Of a stretch of DNA of 64,000 nt, positions 9,160-17,956 are shown piece after piece. The notes under the pieces are model-generated. The model worked only from the letters and a program-made list of their open reading frames with translations. It made no database searches and had not been told where the DNA came from. The stretch's first letter is position 1, and each line of letters starts with the position of its first letter. The stretch is from NCBI GenBank assembly GCA_963668435.2, contig CAXXSC010000001.1:310001-374000 (forward strand), in the 5' to 3' direction. The stretch is from G963668435 sp963668435 (lineage in GTDB: Bacteria > Latescibacterota > Latescibacteria > Latescibacterales > Latescibacteraceae). The position numbers and the translations under genes are program-made.

Positions 9160-9933
9160 TTAATTGTTATTCAGTTTTGCTGCAATTGCGGGCGGAAAGC
9201 CCTCGAGTGTAACATTTTTATTATAATTAATGCTGTCAACCTGCACGATATGCATGCCGATAATCGATACGAACGGCCGGGATACTTCTCCCTGTTTCAG
9301 GCCCTTTATCGCTTCGATAAATGAGGGCAGCATGTTGTCCGTTGTCTGCCAGACCATGTAGCCCTCGGTGTTTTTGATGAGGTTTTCGACGGGATAATCC
9401 TCGATAATTTGTGAAAAATCCTCACCCGATTGTATCCGTTTTCCCGCTTTTTCAAGATCGGCAAGTGTTTTCAGGCTGTCGGCCTTTCCCGGTGTGAGCA
9501 TGAAAAGGATGTGCTGGGCATGACGTTTGTCGGCATCGATACCGTGCAGTTTTATGATATGGTAGCCGAACTGCGTTTTTACCGGCCCCGCAATCTCGCC
9601 CGGTTTCATGGCAAATACAACATCTGAAAACGGTTTGACCATCGCCTTATGCTCAAAAAAACCGAGGTCGCCGCCGGTGTGTGACGCTCCCGGCTCCTCC
9701 GACAGTTTTTTTGCCAGTGTGGTGAAATCCTCACCGGCCTTTGCCCGTGCGAGACAGGCTTCGGCTTTTTTCAGCACTTCGGCATCACGCTCCTCCGATA
9801 TGCCGGGAATGAGCATGATCTGGCGAAGGCGGTATTGATAGGGGGTGAGGAATTGGGCATGTGCGCTTGTCTGTATTATAAAGAGGATCATGATACTGCA
9901 ATAAAAAATGATGCGTCCTGCAATTTCGGGCAT
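9160..9933 (-). CDS. Exported parvulin-type peptidyl-prolyl isomerase with two rotamase repeats
   Basis: 257 residues: a signal peptide (IIFYCSIMILFIIQTSAHA) and a complete PpiC/parvulin domain, shown by GGDLGFF near residue 92, MKPGEIAGPVKTQFGYHIIKL and the preceding LAKKLSEEPGAS. A second parvulin-like half follows, starting at RHAQHILFM and ending GEVSRPFVSIIGMHIVQVDS; it lacks the GGDLGxF core and looks catalytically degenerate. This two-repeat design recalls SurA, where one rotamase domain is also inactive, although the SurA chaperone core is missing. It probably helps fold outer-membrane proteins, of which three are encoded nearby. AAGGA seven bases upstream supports the start. Confidence 0.85.
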   Translation of the reverse strand: MPEIAGRIIFYCSIMILFIIQTSAHAQFLTPYQYRLRQIMLIPGISEERDAEVLKKAEACLARAKAGEDFTTLAKKLSEEPGASHTGGDLGFFEHKAMVKPFSDVVFAMKPGEIAGPVKTQFGYHIIKLHGIDADKRHAQHILFMLTPGKADSLKTLADLEKAGKRIQSGEDFSQIIEDYPVENLIKNTEGYMVWQTTDNMLPSFIEAIKGLKQGEVSRPFVSIIGMHIVQVDSINYNKNVTLEGFPPAIAAKLNNN

Positions 9934-10101
9934 ATAACAATCCTTAATAGGCGGTTTGGCTCATAGAAAGCATTAATATATTGATATTTTGAGGAATTTA
10001 CAAAAAAAATCCTCTTGTCAGCAGGCGTTTTCCTTCATAGCTTACAGGTTACCATTGAAAAACTGTCATTCCTCCAAGATTGTTGTGGAAAGGATACGCT
10101 C

Positions 10102-13100
10102 ATGATCCGTACAGCATTCCTGTTCTGTGCCAGCCTGCTCATCGGTGTCGCGCTTTGCAGCGCCGCAGGAGCCGATGTCGTTCTCGAACCGTTTGAATAC
10201 AGTCAGGATTTCGAAACGGTGGAGCTTTCAGCCTGGGCTTCTTATCCGCTCTGGCAGGATACTGCGTATGATCCTAATTTCAGGGTCAACAACATGGTGC
10301 CGGGCGATCCGAACATTTCCATCGTCCAGATTGTCACGCCCTATACCAATGTCGATAATTACGCCGGAGCCCAGAAAGAGCTCGATATGTATCTCGCTCC
10401 CGGCGACAGGATTTCCCTCCGTTTCTACCTCAAAACACAGCTTGATCCCGAATACCTGAAAATCCGTCTCGCCGCTGGTGAAGATAAGAAGCTCGATGTG
10501 ACACTCCACCGTCCTGAGAAGAACTGCTGGGTGCCGGTCACTGTCGGCTATGATGATTTTGTCCGAGAAAATGCGGGTATCGCCGGGAAGAAACAGGTAA
10601 AAGTAAACGCTCTTGCCGTTCTGGCGAAATTCCCCGATGCCGATCCCTCGATGCCTATTTATTTTGGCCTCGATGATGTGAAATTCCACGGATCACGGGC
10701 GATGGCGTTCAAGTTCAGCGAACCCGAGATGTGTAAACTTTCAGAGTGGAAGCCCTATATTCCCAAAAAACACTATTCGCGCGGGGATATGCTGACTGTT
10801 ACCGGTGAATGGCCGCTTGGAGCCGGAGATGTTATCTGCGAGGCTGTTCTCTACACCGATCACGAGAAGAAGGCGTTCTCGGCAAAACTGAAAAAGAAAA
10901 AAGGCGCCTGGACACTTTCACAGAAACTCGATCTCGATCCCGGCCTTTATCTCGCCACGCTGACTGCCCAAAAGGGGAAGAATACACTTTCGGAAACACA
11001 GTTCACATTTTATATCGCACCCGGGGGGATTGCAGAACAGCACCCCCGTCTCTGGTTCGATGCCGGCAAAATGGATGAATTGACAAGCCGTCTTCAGAGC
11101 GAGCGTTTCAAATCAATATATGACAGAATGCTTTCCTCCGCGGAATCCTCCCGGAAAAGTGTGCCGCTCGATGAGGTCGTGTTCGATATAGACCAGTTCC
11201 CGCAGGAGAATTGGCTGGCCACACTCCGCGGCTGGTCCGGTTCGCGTATCGGTGCCTGGAGAAGCGCCATTCACAACAATGCCATGGCTTACGCTTTTCA
11301 CGGCGACCGCGAGGCCGGTTTGTATGCCAAAGACCTGTTCCTGAAAATTTCCGAGTTCCCGTATTGGCTGCATCCCTGGATGATCAAGCGTGGACGGCAT
11401 ATTTATTATCCGGTGGGCGAAATGGGTATGGAGCTTGCCCTCGGTTACGACCTTATTTACGATCTCATGAGCGAGAGCGAGCGCGAGACGGTCCGTGCCG
11501 CCATGTGGAAGAATATCGTGCTTGGTTGTCATGAAGGCTATGTCGAGGATGATCTTGTTACTAATAATACTTCCAACTGGGTGGCACATATCACCGGTGG
11601 TTCGCTGATGTGCCTGGCCGCCATGTATGGAGATGGTGCCGATGTCGCGGTTACCGAACCCTATCTTACCGGTGCGATTATGAAAGATCACCAGCTCATC
11701 CAGTATACGCTCGATCGTGATGGCGCCTATGGCGAGGGTTACGGTTATTTCAATTTCTCCATGCTTTCCTGGTCGAAAAGCCTTCCTGCTGTCGAGCGTG
11801 TGTTCAATATCGATATGTCCTCGAAACTCGACGGTTCTTATAAGGAACTGATCTGGGCCGGTCCGGTTCAGGATAAATACACTTATTATTTCGGTGATTC
11901 CAGCGGCGGGCTCCGTCCCATGACAAATTTCGCATGGCTTCTGCCGAAATACCAGGATCCCATGCTCGGCTGGTTCTACAATTTCATGAAAAACGGCGAG
12001 ACGTTCATGGATGCTCTCTATGAAACGAAGGATGTGCAGGAGAAAGCTCCGTTCGACCAGGATCCGGTCGCTGTTTTTCGCGATGTGGGGACTACGGTGT
12101 TCAAGAGTGGTTGGGAGGCCGACGATTTCATTTTTGTCATGCGCAGCGGTCCCTTTGTCAACCATCAGCATATAGACCAGGGAACGTTCTGGCTGAGCTA
12201 CGGCGGCAGCAAGTTTATCGAGGAGCGCCACAACAGTACATATTACGACGATCCCAACTATCAGCCATGGTATACCCAGCCGGTGGGGCATTCGACTATT
12301 CTAATCGACGGCAACCATCAGAGCCAGCGTGTCGGTGATCTCCTCTGGCATGTGGACGGTTTCGACGATTACGCGTTCACTTCGCATTTCCTCGAGGGCG
12401 AAAACGCCGCATTCAGCCGTGGCGACATCGGACGGCTCTACTGGGGTAAGGTGGATGGCATACAGCGAAATGTGCTCTATCTCAAGCCGAATACCGTTAT
12501 CATGGTCGATACTGTCGATCCGGCCGAGCGCGATGTCGATGTTACATTGTTGTATCAGACAGAGCACCTGAAAGACATCACCGCGGCGGCTGATCTCTCA
12601 ACTATCTCGAAAGACGGCAACACGCTCGCTATTCATCATGTATGGCCTCAAAAGCCGAAAGTCACAGCTGTCGAAACGCCGCACTATCTGTACACATTAC
12701 AGCGTGAGCGCAATCTTGAAAAAGAAGGTATGCTTACGGTGACCGGCAGAACGAACGGCAATCCCCTCGTGATGGCCAACATCCTTACTGCATTCAAGGA
12801 CGGTAGTGATACCGATGTCGAGGTGATCGAGGGTGACGGCTGCATTTTCGGTACTATCGAGGGTACACCGTTTACGATCAATACGAAACCGGGTCTTCGT
12901 TATGACATTCAGGGGGCGGCAGTCACCGATGCGTTGATGGGATCCGGCAATAACGGACAGATTTTCATCGCTATGGGAACCTATCTCGAAATGAACGGTG
13001 CAGTCGTTTTAGAGTCGGAACAGCCCATAAGCTGTGAAATTGTCAATGGACGTATTAAGTATTATCTTTCGGATGAGAGCACGGTCTTTATCGGCATGGC

Positions 13101-13218
13101 CGAAAAGCCGGATGCTGTTGCAGTCAATGGTGCTGCCGTTGAAAAAATCATGTTTGACGCTGATCGCGGCGGTATCGAACTTACACTGCCCGCAGGGGAT
13201 GGTTTGGTCAGTTACTGA
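10102..13218 (+). CDS. Secreted heparinase II/III-family polysaccharide lyase (large, multidomain)
   Basis: 1038 residues. A signal peptide is followed by a jelly-roll-like domain (about 25-215), a linker/Ig-like domain, an alpha/alpha toroid beginning HPRLWFDAGKMDEL, and a C-terminal beta-sandwich. The toroid has NNTSNWVAHITGGSL, the NHQHIDQGTFWLSYGG segment and PVGHSTILIDG, which match the Asn/His/Tyr-rich active-site regions of heparinase II/III-like lyases (PL12/15/17/21 and related DUF4962 proteins). It should cleave a uronic-acid polysaccharide by beta-elimination in the periplasm or outside the cell. Substrate (alginate, heparinoid, other) is not determinable. Start chosen at ATG 10102 for its AAGGA and signal peptide. 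A small lipoprotein gene follows. Confidence 0.82.
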   Translation: MIRTAFLFCASLLIGVALCSAAGADVVLEPFEYSQDFETVELSAWASYPLWQDTAYDPNFRVNNMVPGDPNISIVQIVTPYTNVDNYAGAQKELDMYLAPGDRISLRFYLKTQLDPEYLKIRLAAGEDKKLDVTLHRPEKNCWVPVTVGYDDFVRENAGIAGKKQVKVNALAVLAKFPDADPSMPIYFGLDDVKFHGSRAMAFKFSEPEMCKLSEWKPYIPKKHYSRGDMLTVTGEWPLGAGDVICEAVLYTDHEKKAFSAKLKKKKGAWTLSQKLDLDPGLYLATLTAQKGKNTLSETQFTFYIAPGGIAEQHPRLWFDAGKMDELTSRLQSERFKSIYDRMLSSAESSRKSVPLDEVVFDIDQFPQENWLATLRGWSGSRIGAWRSAIHNNAMAYAFHGDREAGLYAKDLFLKISEFPYWLHPWMIKRGRHIYYPVGEMGMELALGYDLIYDLMSESERETVRAAMWKNIVLGCHEGYVEDDLVTNNTSNWVAHITGGSLMCLAAMYGDGADVAVTEPYLTGAIMKDHQLIQYTLDRDGAYGEGYGYFNFSMLSWSKSLPAVERVFNIDMSSKLDGSYKELIWAGPVQDKYTYYFGDSSGGLRPMTNFAWLLPKYQDPMLGWFYNFMKNGETFMDALYETKDVQEKAPFDQDPVAVFRDVGTTVFKSGWEADDFIFVMRSGPFVNHQHIDQGTFWLSYGGSKFIEERHNSTYYDDPNYQPWYTQPVGHSTILIDGNHQSQRVGDLLWHVDGFDDYAFTSHFLEGENAAFSRGDIGRLYWGKVDGIQRNVLYLKPNTVIMVDTVDPAERDVDVTLLYQTEHLKDITAAADLSTISKDGNTLAIHHVWPQKPKVTAVETPHYLYTLQRERNLEKEGMLTVTGRTNGNPLVMANILTAFKDGSDTDVEVIEGDGCIFGTIEGTPFTINTKPGLRYDIQGAAVTDALMGSGNNGQIFIAMGTYLEMNGAVVLESEQPISCEIVNGRIKYYLSDESTVFIGMAEKPDAVAVNGAAVEKIMFDADRGGIELTLPAGDGLVSY

Positions 13219-13277
13219 CCGCATTTCGCCGTATCAGCTTGTTTGGCGTTCACGAGTTAAAAAGGATAACATTCACA

Positions 13278-13682
13278 TTGAAACAATTATTTTCACGAAT
13301 CTGCCTGCTGTTACTGTGCTTTACGGTCCTTACTTTGTCCGGATGCGATCTTTTTGGCGAGGATGAGAAGGTTGACGAACTTGGCTGGAAAAAATCCTCG
13401 ATGTCGAGTAAGGTAAAAGGCGTATGGTACATGAACGAGGTGAAGTTTTTCGAGGTGTCATCGAAAATTATAGACCTTGACAACAGGGAATGGGTTGTCA
13501 TGAGTGTCCATAAAAAAGACGACGAAACACGTGTTATCGTCGAGAGCGGCATAGAGCGCCGCGCATTTTACTTCCGAAATATTCATGATGAATCTATCGA
13601 GGTTTCGATAGGATATATAGCCTATACAATTTATGATGCAAAAACCGCAGATAGAATCGAATGGCTCGAATTGCGTAAATGA
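13278..13682 (+). CDS. Small lipoprotein of unknown function
   Basis: 134 residues with a lipoprotein signal ending in the lipobox LSGC, then an acidic tail (DLFGEDEKVDE) and a compact beta-rich domain. No family was recognised. The start is uncertain: a TTG at 13278 has AAAGGA upstream and gives a clean signal peptide; a TTG at 13239 would add 13 residues. It lies just after the heparinase-like gene and may be in the same transcript. Membrane anchoring, and hence an envelope location, is supported; the role is unknown. Confidence 0.65.
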   Translation: MKQLFSRICLLLLCFTVLTLSGCDLFGEDEKVDELGWKKSSMSSKVKGVWYMNEVKFFEVSSKIIDLDNREWVVMSVHKKDDETRVIVESGIERRAFYFRNIHDESIEVSIGYIAYTIYDAKTADRIEWLELRK

Positions 13683-13935
13683 CACATTATTAAAGAGATG
13701 CAATTCTGCCCCTAAAAAAAATAAAAAAGTGTTTGACTTGAGGCGCAAAATATAGTTAATTCATGAGTTGAGTACGAATATTAACGATGCCTTACCTTTT
13801 GTCAGATTCTCTCAACTCTTTTAATTTCAATGATTTGCATTGAGTATGAAATGTCGTTAGGAGGTGGTGCGATGGCGCTGTAGGACGTTAATTTTTTTTT
13901 CTTTGGAACCTACCTCAAGAAAAGGGGACTATGAA

Positions 13936-15714
13936 ATGAAGAAGTTTATTGCTTCGTTGCTTATTGCAATGCTTGTTGCTTCCGCTGCTTTTGCTGCAAA
14001 TTTTCAGCCTACAATGCTGAAGCTTGGCTATGAAGAGACCATCAAGTACAACTTCGATGGCTCCAACATCGACATTCCGTTCACCGTTTCCGGTCAGCCT
14101 GCTGGCGTTCTCTTTGCTCTGTTCACCAAGGACAAAGCTGAAGATATCGCTCTCACCACCAACGGCTACCTTGACTGGCACACGGTCAATGGCGTTGACA
14201 CCTGCCTCTACTACTCTGACCTGAAGACGGTTCAGGTTGGCTCCAGCTACATCACCTGGGACGGTAAGGACCAGGATGGTGGCGTTGTTGAAGCAGGCAC
14301 CTACACCTATTATCTCTGGGCATTTGACAACCAGGGAACCAAGCAGCCCATGGGTCTTAGCCTTCATTCTGGTTGGGGCTTCGACATGACCACCAACGTT
14401 CAGGAAATCGACGAAGAAGGCCTTCCTATTGAAAACCCGATCTGGTTCCGTAACATGAACCGTTGGGAAGTTGGCTCTGATCCTGAAGACGCAACCCAGC
14501 TGATCACCACCACCATTACTCTGGCTGAAGGCTGGGGCATCGAAGGTGACACCGTTCTGCAGGCTGATGATTTCAACTATCAGTACAACCGTGTTAACAA
14601 CAAAGATGCCAAACAGGGTTCAGTACAGAAAATCAAGTTTGTCGCCGGTGGCGACGCTGAAATCGTCGAAGACTGGGGCGAGGAAGCTCCTTATGGTTAT
14701 ATCTTCAGCACCGCTGGTGGTGGTTCTGCTGGTATGGCTACTGATGGCGAGTACCTCTTCACCAACGACGAAAACCACACCGCTTCCAACGATCCCGATT
14801 CCGATTTCTACATCTATGATATGGACGGTTATCTGGTCGACGAGATCGACATCTCCATCTGGTGGAGCTCCGCTGATGACTTCTCCAAAGATGCTCAGAT
14901 GAACGGTGGCCCGAACAACTTCGAATGCCGCAATGGCAAAGTCGTCCTCAACTGCCATTGTAACTGCCTGAACCAGATGTATGATCCTGCTCGTTACATC
15001 GAGTCCGGCGAAGTCAATGACCTCCTGGTCTGGACCAACGACAATGGTGACTACACCCTCGATCATAACTGGGAAGCAACCGCTGACAAGAAGTGGGTTT
15101 GCAATGACTACAACGTTGGCCCGTACAAATACTGTGTCAGCGCTGACGGCAACCTCTTCACCGCAGTTTGCTCCTACGATGTCGGTACCACCTCCTTCGG
15201 TCTCTTCGCTCCCGACGGAACCGGCCTCGGCTTCTACACCTATGCTGGCGACACCGCCGGACAGAAAAAAGGTGAAATCTTCATCGACAGTGGCACCGCA
15301 TTCGACGGTCTTTACACTGATGATGAGCACACTGGTGGCCATCACACCAACTCCTGTGCTGACAACCGCGTCAAGGGTATCTTCTTCCTCGGCCATGACA
15401 CTGTCAAGGGTGTCATCACCAACGAAGTCGCCGTTGAAGATGCAGCTCCTGCAGCTTTCGCAGTTGACCAGAACAGCCCGAACCCCTTCAACCCGACAAC
15501 CACGATCAACTTCTCCCTCGCACAGGCTGGCGATGTCTCCATCGACGTCTTCAACGTTGCAGGTCAGAAGGTTGATTCTCTGGCTGACGGTTTCATGGCT
15601 GCTGGCAGCCACTCGGTCGTTTGGGATGCTTCCAACTTCTCCGCTGGTGTTTACTTCTACACGGTGAAGTCTGGCTCCATGAGCAAGACCATCAAGATGA
15701 CGCTTATCAAGTAA
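13936..15714 (+). CDS. Abundant secreted surface protein with FlgD-like repeats and C-terminal sorting domain
   Basis: 592 residues: signal peptide (IASLLIAMLVASAAFA), an N-terminal FlgD-Ig-like module (WDGKDQDGGVVEAGTYTYYL) and a long acidic Asn/Asp/Thr-rich body with an odd Cys/His patch (NCHCNCLNQ). The C-terminal domain is of Por-secretion/FlgD type: SPNPFNPTTTINFSL, then AGQKVDSL, GVYFYTVKSG, ending KMTLIK. Codon use is much more skewed than in the neighbours (preferred GGC/GGT, AAC, ACC, CTC, GTC), and there is AAGGGG before ATG 13936, a leader of about 200 bases and a strong terminator. All of this points to very high expression, as for an S-layer or major surface component. A TTGACT at 13733 may be its -35 element, but no good -10 follows. 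Function unknown. Confidence 0.75.
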   Translation: MKKFIASLLIAMLVASAAFAANFQPTMLKLGYEETIKYNFDGSNIDIPFTVSGQPAGVLFALFTKDKAEDIALTTNGYLDWHTVNGVDTCLYYSDLKTVQVGSSYITWDGKDQDGGVVEAGTYTYYLWAFDNQGTKQPMGLSLHSGWGFDMTTNVQEIDEEGLPIENPIWFRNMNRWEVGSDPEDATQLITTTITLAEGWGIEGDTVLQADDFNYQYNRVNNKDAKQGSVQKIKFVAGGDAEIVEDWGEEAPYGYIFSTAGGGSAGMATDGEYLFTNDENHTASNDPDSDFYIYDMDGYLVDEIDISIWWSSADDFSKDAQMNGGPNNFECRNGKVVLNCHCNCLNQMYDPARYIESGEVNDLLVWTNDNGDYTLDHNWEATADKKWVCNDYNVGPYKYCVSADGNLFTAVCSYDVGTTSFGLFAPDGTGLGFYTYAGDTAGQKKGEIFIDSGTAFDGLYTDDEHTGGHHTNSCADNRVKGIFFLGHDTVKGVITNEVAVEDAAPAAFAVDQNSPNPFNPTTTINFSLAQAGDVSIDVFNVAGQKVDSLADGFMAAGSHSVVWDASNFSAGVYFYTVKSGSMSKTIKMTLIK

Positions 15715-15736
15715 GCATCTCTTGTTTGAGTATTCA

Positions 15737-15770
15737 AAAGGCCCGGTTTTCCGGGCCTTTTTTTATTTTG
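15737..15770 (+). terminator. Strong rho-independent terminator of the surface-protein gene
   Basis: A perfect 10-bp GC-rich stem (15737-15746 with 15751-15760) with a TTTT loop is followed by a T-rich tail. It lies 23 bases after the stop codon. Confidence 0.95.
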
Positions 15771-15903
15771 TCGTATCATAGCAGCCAGCGCTTTGTCTTT
15801 TTCTTGAAAAGTTTTCGAAAATATTGTATTATTAGATGGTTGAAAGTGCATTTCTCCTGTTATGGCGAATTATGCTGACCGATTGCGATTCTCGAGGTGC
15901 TCC

Positions 15904-17865
15904 ATGAAAATTGACAAGCGCTTTTTTATTTTTGCCGGAATTATTCTCCTCCTGACCCTGAGTGCATATGCTCCGTCATTTCATGGCGATTTTCTTTGGG
16001 ATGATGATGATCATGTCAGCAATAATGAGCTTCTACGCGATTTCGATGGGCTCAGGCGGTCATGGTTCGAAATCGGTTCATTTCCTCAGTATTACCCGGT
16101 AACCCTGACCAGTTTCTGGTTGAATTACCAGACCGGAGGTCTCGATACTACCGGTTATCATGTCGTAAACATTCTGCTTCATGCTTTCAATGCCATTCTT
16201 CTTGGAGTGATTCTTTCAAGGCTCGGTGTGCCTGCGGCATGGTTCATTGCTCTTGTTTTTGCGCTGCATCCGGTTAATGTGGAATCGGCGGCATGGATCA
16301 GCGAGAGAAAAAACACGCTGTCCGGATTTTTTTACCTTGCATCACTTCTGTCAGCCCTCCTGTTTTTCAGGCTCGACAACGAGGATGTGGATGATGGCGA
16401 CAGCAAGTATCGTTCTCACTATCTCTATGCGGCGTCACTCATATTTTTCCTTTTCGCGCTTCTCAGCAAAACGGTTACCGCCACACTTCCCGCTGTCATA
16501 CTCCTCATAATCTGGTGGAAAAAAGGCCGTTTCAGTCTCAAGGATACAATATATTCCGTGCCAGTGTTTCTCATCGGTATTGGCATGGGTGTTCTGTCGG
16601 TATACATGGAAAAACATTTTGCCGGCGCAAAAGGCAGCAGCTGGGATTATGGTTTTGTCGAACGTGTTCTGATAGCCGGACGAGCTCTTTGTTTTTATGC
16701 AATGAAACTTCTTATCCCGTATAAACTGACATTCTCCTATCCCCGATGGAATATCGATGCCTCATCTGTCCTCCATTATATTTTCCCGCTGATTGCTGTA
16801 GCTGCGGCTGTCATGCTCTTTATATACCGGAAAAAGATAGGCAGAGGCCCGCTTGCCGCGCTGCTCTTTTTCTACGGAACCCTTTTCCCGGCACTCGGTT
16901 TTTTCAATGTCTACCCATTCCTCTACTCTTTTGTCGCCGACCATTTCCAGTATCTCGCAAGTATCGGCATGATAGTTCTCATTGTTATGCTACTGAGAAT
17001 TGCAGCAAGAAAAACAGGATTGACAGGTACAAACGGTACTGTCGCCGCCGTTATTATCTGCGCCTTGCTCTGGAGCCTTACATGGCGGCAGGCACATATT
17101 TACGGCAACCAGGAGCTTCTGTATCTCGACACGCTGAAAAAGAATCCACAGTCATGGATGGCACATAACAATCTTGGCATTTATTATGATATCATCGGTA
17201 ACTACAAAGGATCGATCAACCATTACAAAGCCGCAATAGCTCTCGATCCGGGACATGCAAAGGCGCATTACAACCTTGCGAATGTTCTGGTCAAGTTAGA
17301 GCATTTCGATGAGGGGATCGCTCATTTTAAGGAGGCTTTGCATTACGATCCGGATGATTTGAGCGCCTATATCAATCTTGGCAATACCTATAAGCGACTT
17401 GAACGTTATGACGAGGCAATTGCAGAGTACAATAAGGCGATAGAGAAAAAGAATGATTTTGCAGAGGGTTATTACAATCTCGGTTTATGCCAGTTGACCA
17501 TGGGTGACGCTCAGGGGGCCGTCGAAAGCCTGAAAGAAGCGCTCAGGATCGATCCAACTGCAGCAGAAACATACAACAATCTTGGCAATGCCTATTCGAA
17601 ACTGAATGATAATGAACATGCCATACAATATTTCAAGAAAGCTATTTCCCTCAAACCAGACCACGTTTACGCGCATTATAATATTGCCCTGATCTATTCA
17701 AAGATGGAAAAATATCAGGAAGCTGTGCCGTATTACAGGGCTTCGTTGAAACTGAATCCCGGTTTTGCAAGCGCACACAAAAATCTTGGACTGGTCCTGC
17801 ATCGCCTTGGTCAGGAAGATCTGGCGCAGAAACATCTCGAGGCGGCCCAGCGTCTCGGCAGATAA
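15904..17865 (+). CDS. TMTC-like membrane glycosyltransferase-type protein with C-terminal TPR repeats
   Basis: 654 residues. The N-terminal 400 residues hold about ten membrane helices and the luminal-loop acidic motif FLWDDDDHVSNN near residue 30, then HPVNVESAAWISERKN, both typical of the bacterial/eukaryotic TMTC group related to GT-C O-mannosyltransferases. From about residue 417 to the end there are some seven TPR units (for example AHYNLANVLVKLEHFDEGI, YINLGNTYKRLERYDEAI). By analogy the membrane part would transfer a sugar from a polyprenol carrier to exported protein and the TPRs would bind the acceptor. The start at ATG 15904 has GAGGTG upstream. Activity is inferred from the family only. 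Confidence 0.8.
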   Translation: MKIDKRFFIFAGIILLLTLSAYAPSFHGDFLWDDDDHVSNNELLRDFDGLRRSWFEIGSFPQYYPVTLTSFWLNYQTGGLDTTGYHVVNILLHAFNAILLGVILSRLGVPAAWFIALVFALHPVNVESAAWISERKNTLSGFFYLASLLSALLFFRLDNEDVDDGDSKYRSHYLYAASLIFFLFALLSKTVTATLPAVILLIIWWKKGRFSLKDTIYSVPVFLIGIGMGVLSVYMEKHFAGAKGSSWDYGFVERVLIAGRALCFYAMKLLIPYKLTFSYPRWNIDASSVLHYIFPLIAVAAAVMLFIYRKKIGRGPLAALLFFYGTLFPALGFFNVYPFLYSFVADHFQYLASIGMIVLIVMLLRIAARKTGLTGTNGTVAAVIICALLWSLTWRQAHIYGNQELLYLDTLKKNPQSWMAHNNLGIYYDIIGNYKGSINHYKAAIALDPGHAKAHYNLANVLVKLEHFDEGIAHFKEALHYDPDDLSAYINLGNTYKRLERYDEAIAEYNKAIEKKNDFAEGYYNLGLCQLTMGDAQGAVESLKEALRIDPTAAETYNNLGNAYSKLNDNEHAIQYFKKAISLKPDHVYAHYNIALIYSKMEKYQEAVPYYRASLKLNPGFASAHKNLGLVLHRLGQEDLAQKHLEAAQRLGR

Positions 17866-17956
17866 GCTCGGTATGTTATCGCCGACATTAGAGAAACGTG
17901 CCTTGAATATAACTTGCAGCGTAAGAGATGTATCCACATATAAGAGGGGAGAGGAA

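Noticed and set aside
11113..12291. 392-codon open frame on the minus strand within the heparinase-like gene
   Set aside because: Shadow of a secure lyase gene; composition is typical of an antisense frame (His/Ile/Thr-rich).
13733..13762. Sigma-70 promoter for the surface-protein gene (TTGACT with TATAGT)
   Set aside because: The spacer is only 12 bases; shifting to 17 leaves a poor -10, so the promoter cannot be placed firmly.
14620..15612. 330-codon open frame on the minus strand inside the surface-protein gene
   Set aside because: It is a by-product of the strong codon bias of the plus-strand gene; the translation is a low-complexity Val/Glu/Gly mix with no domain or ribosome site.
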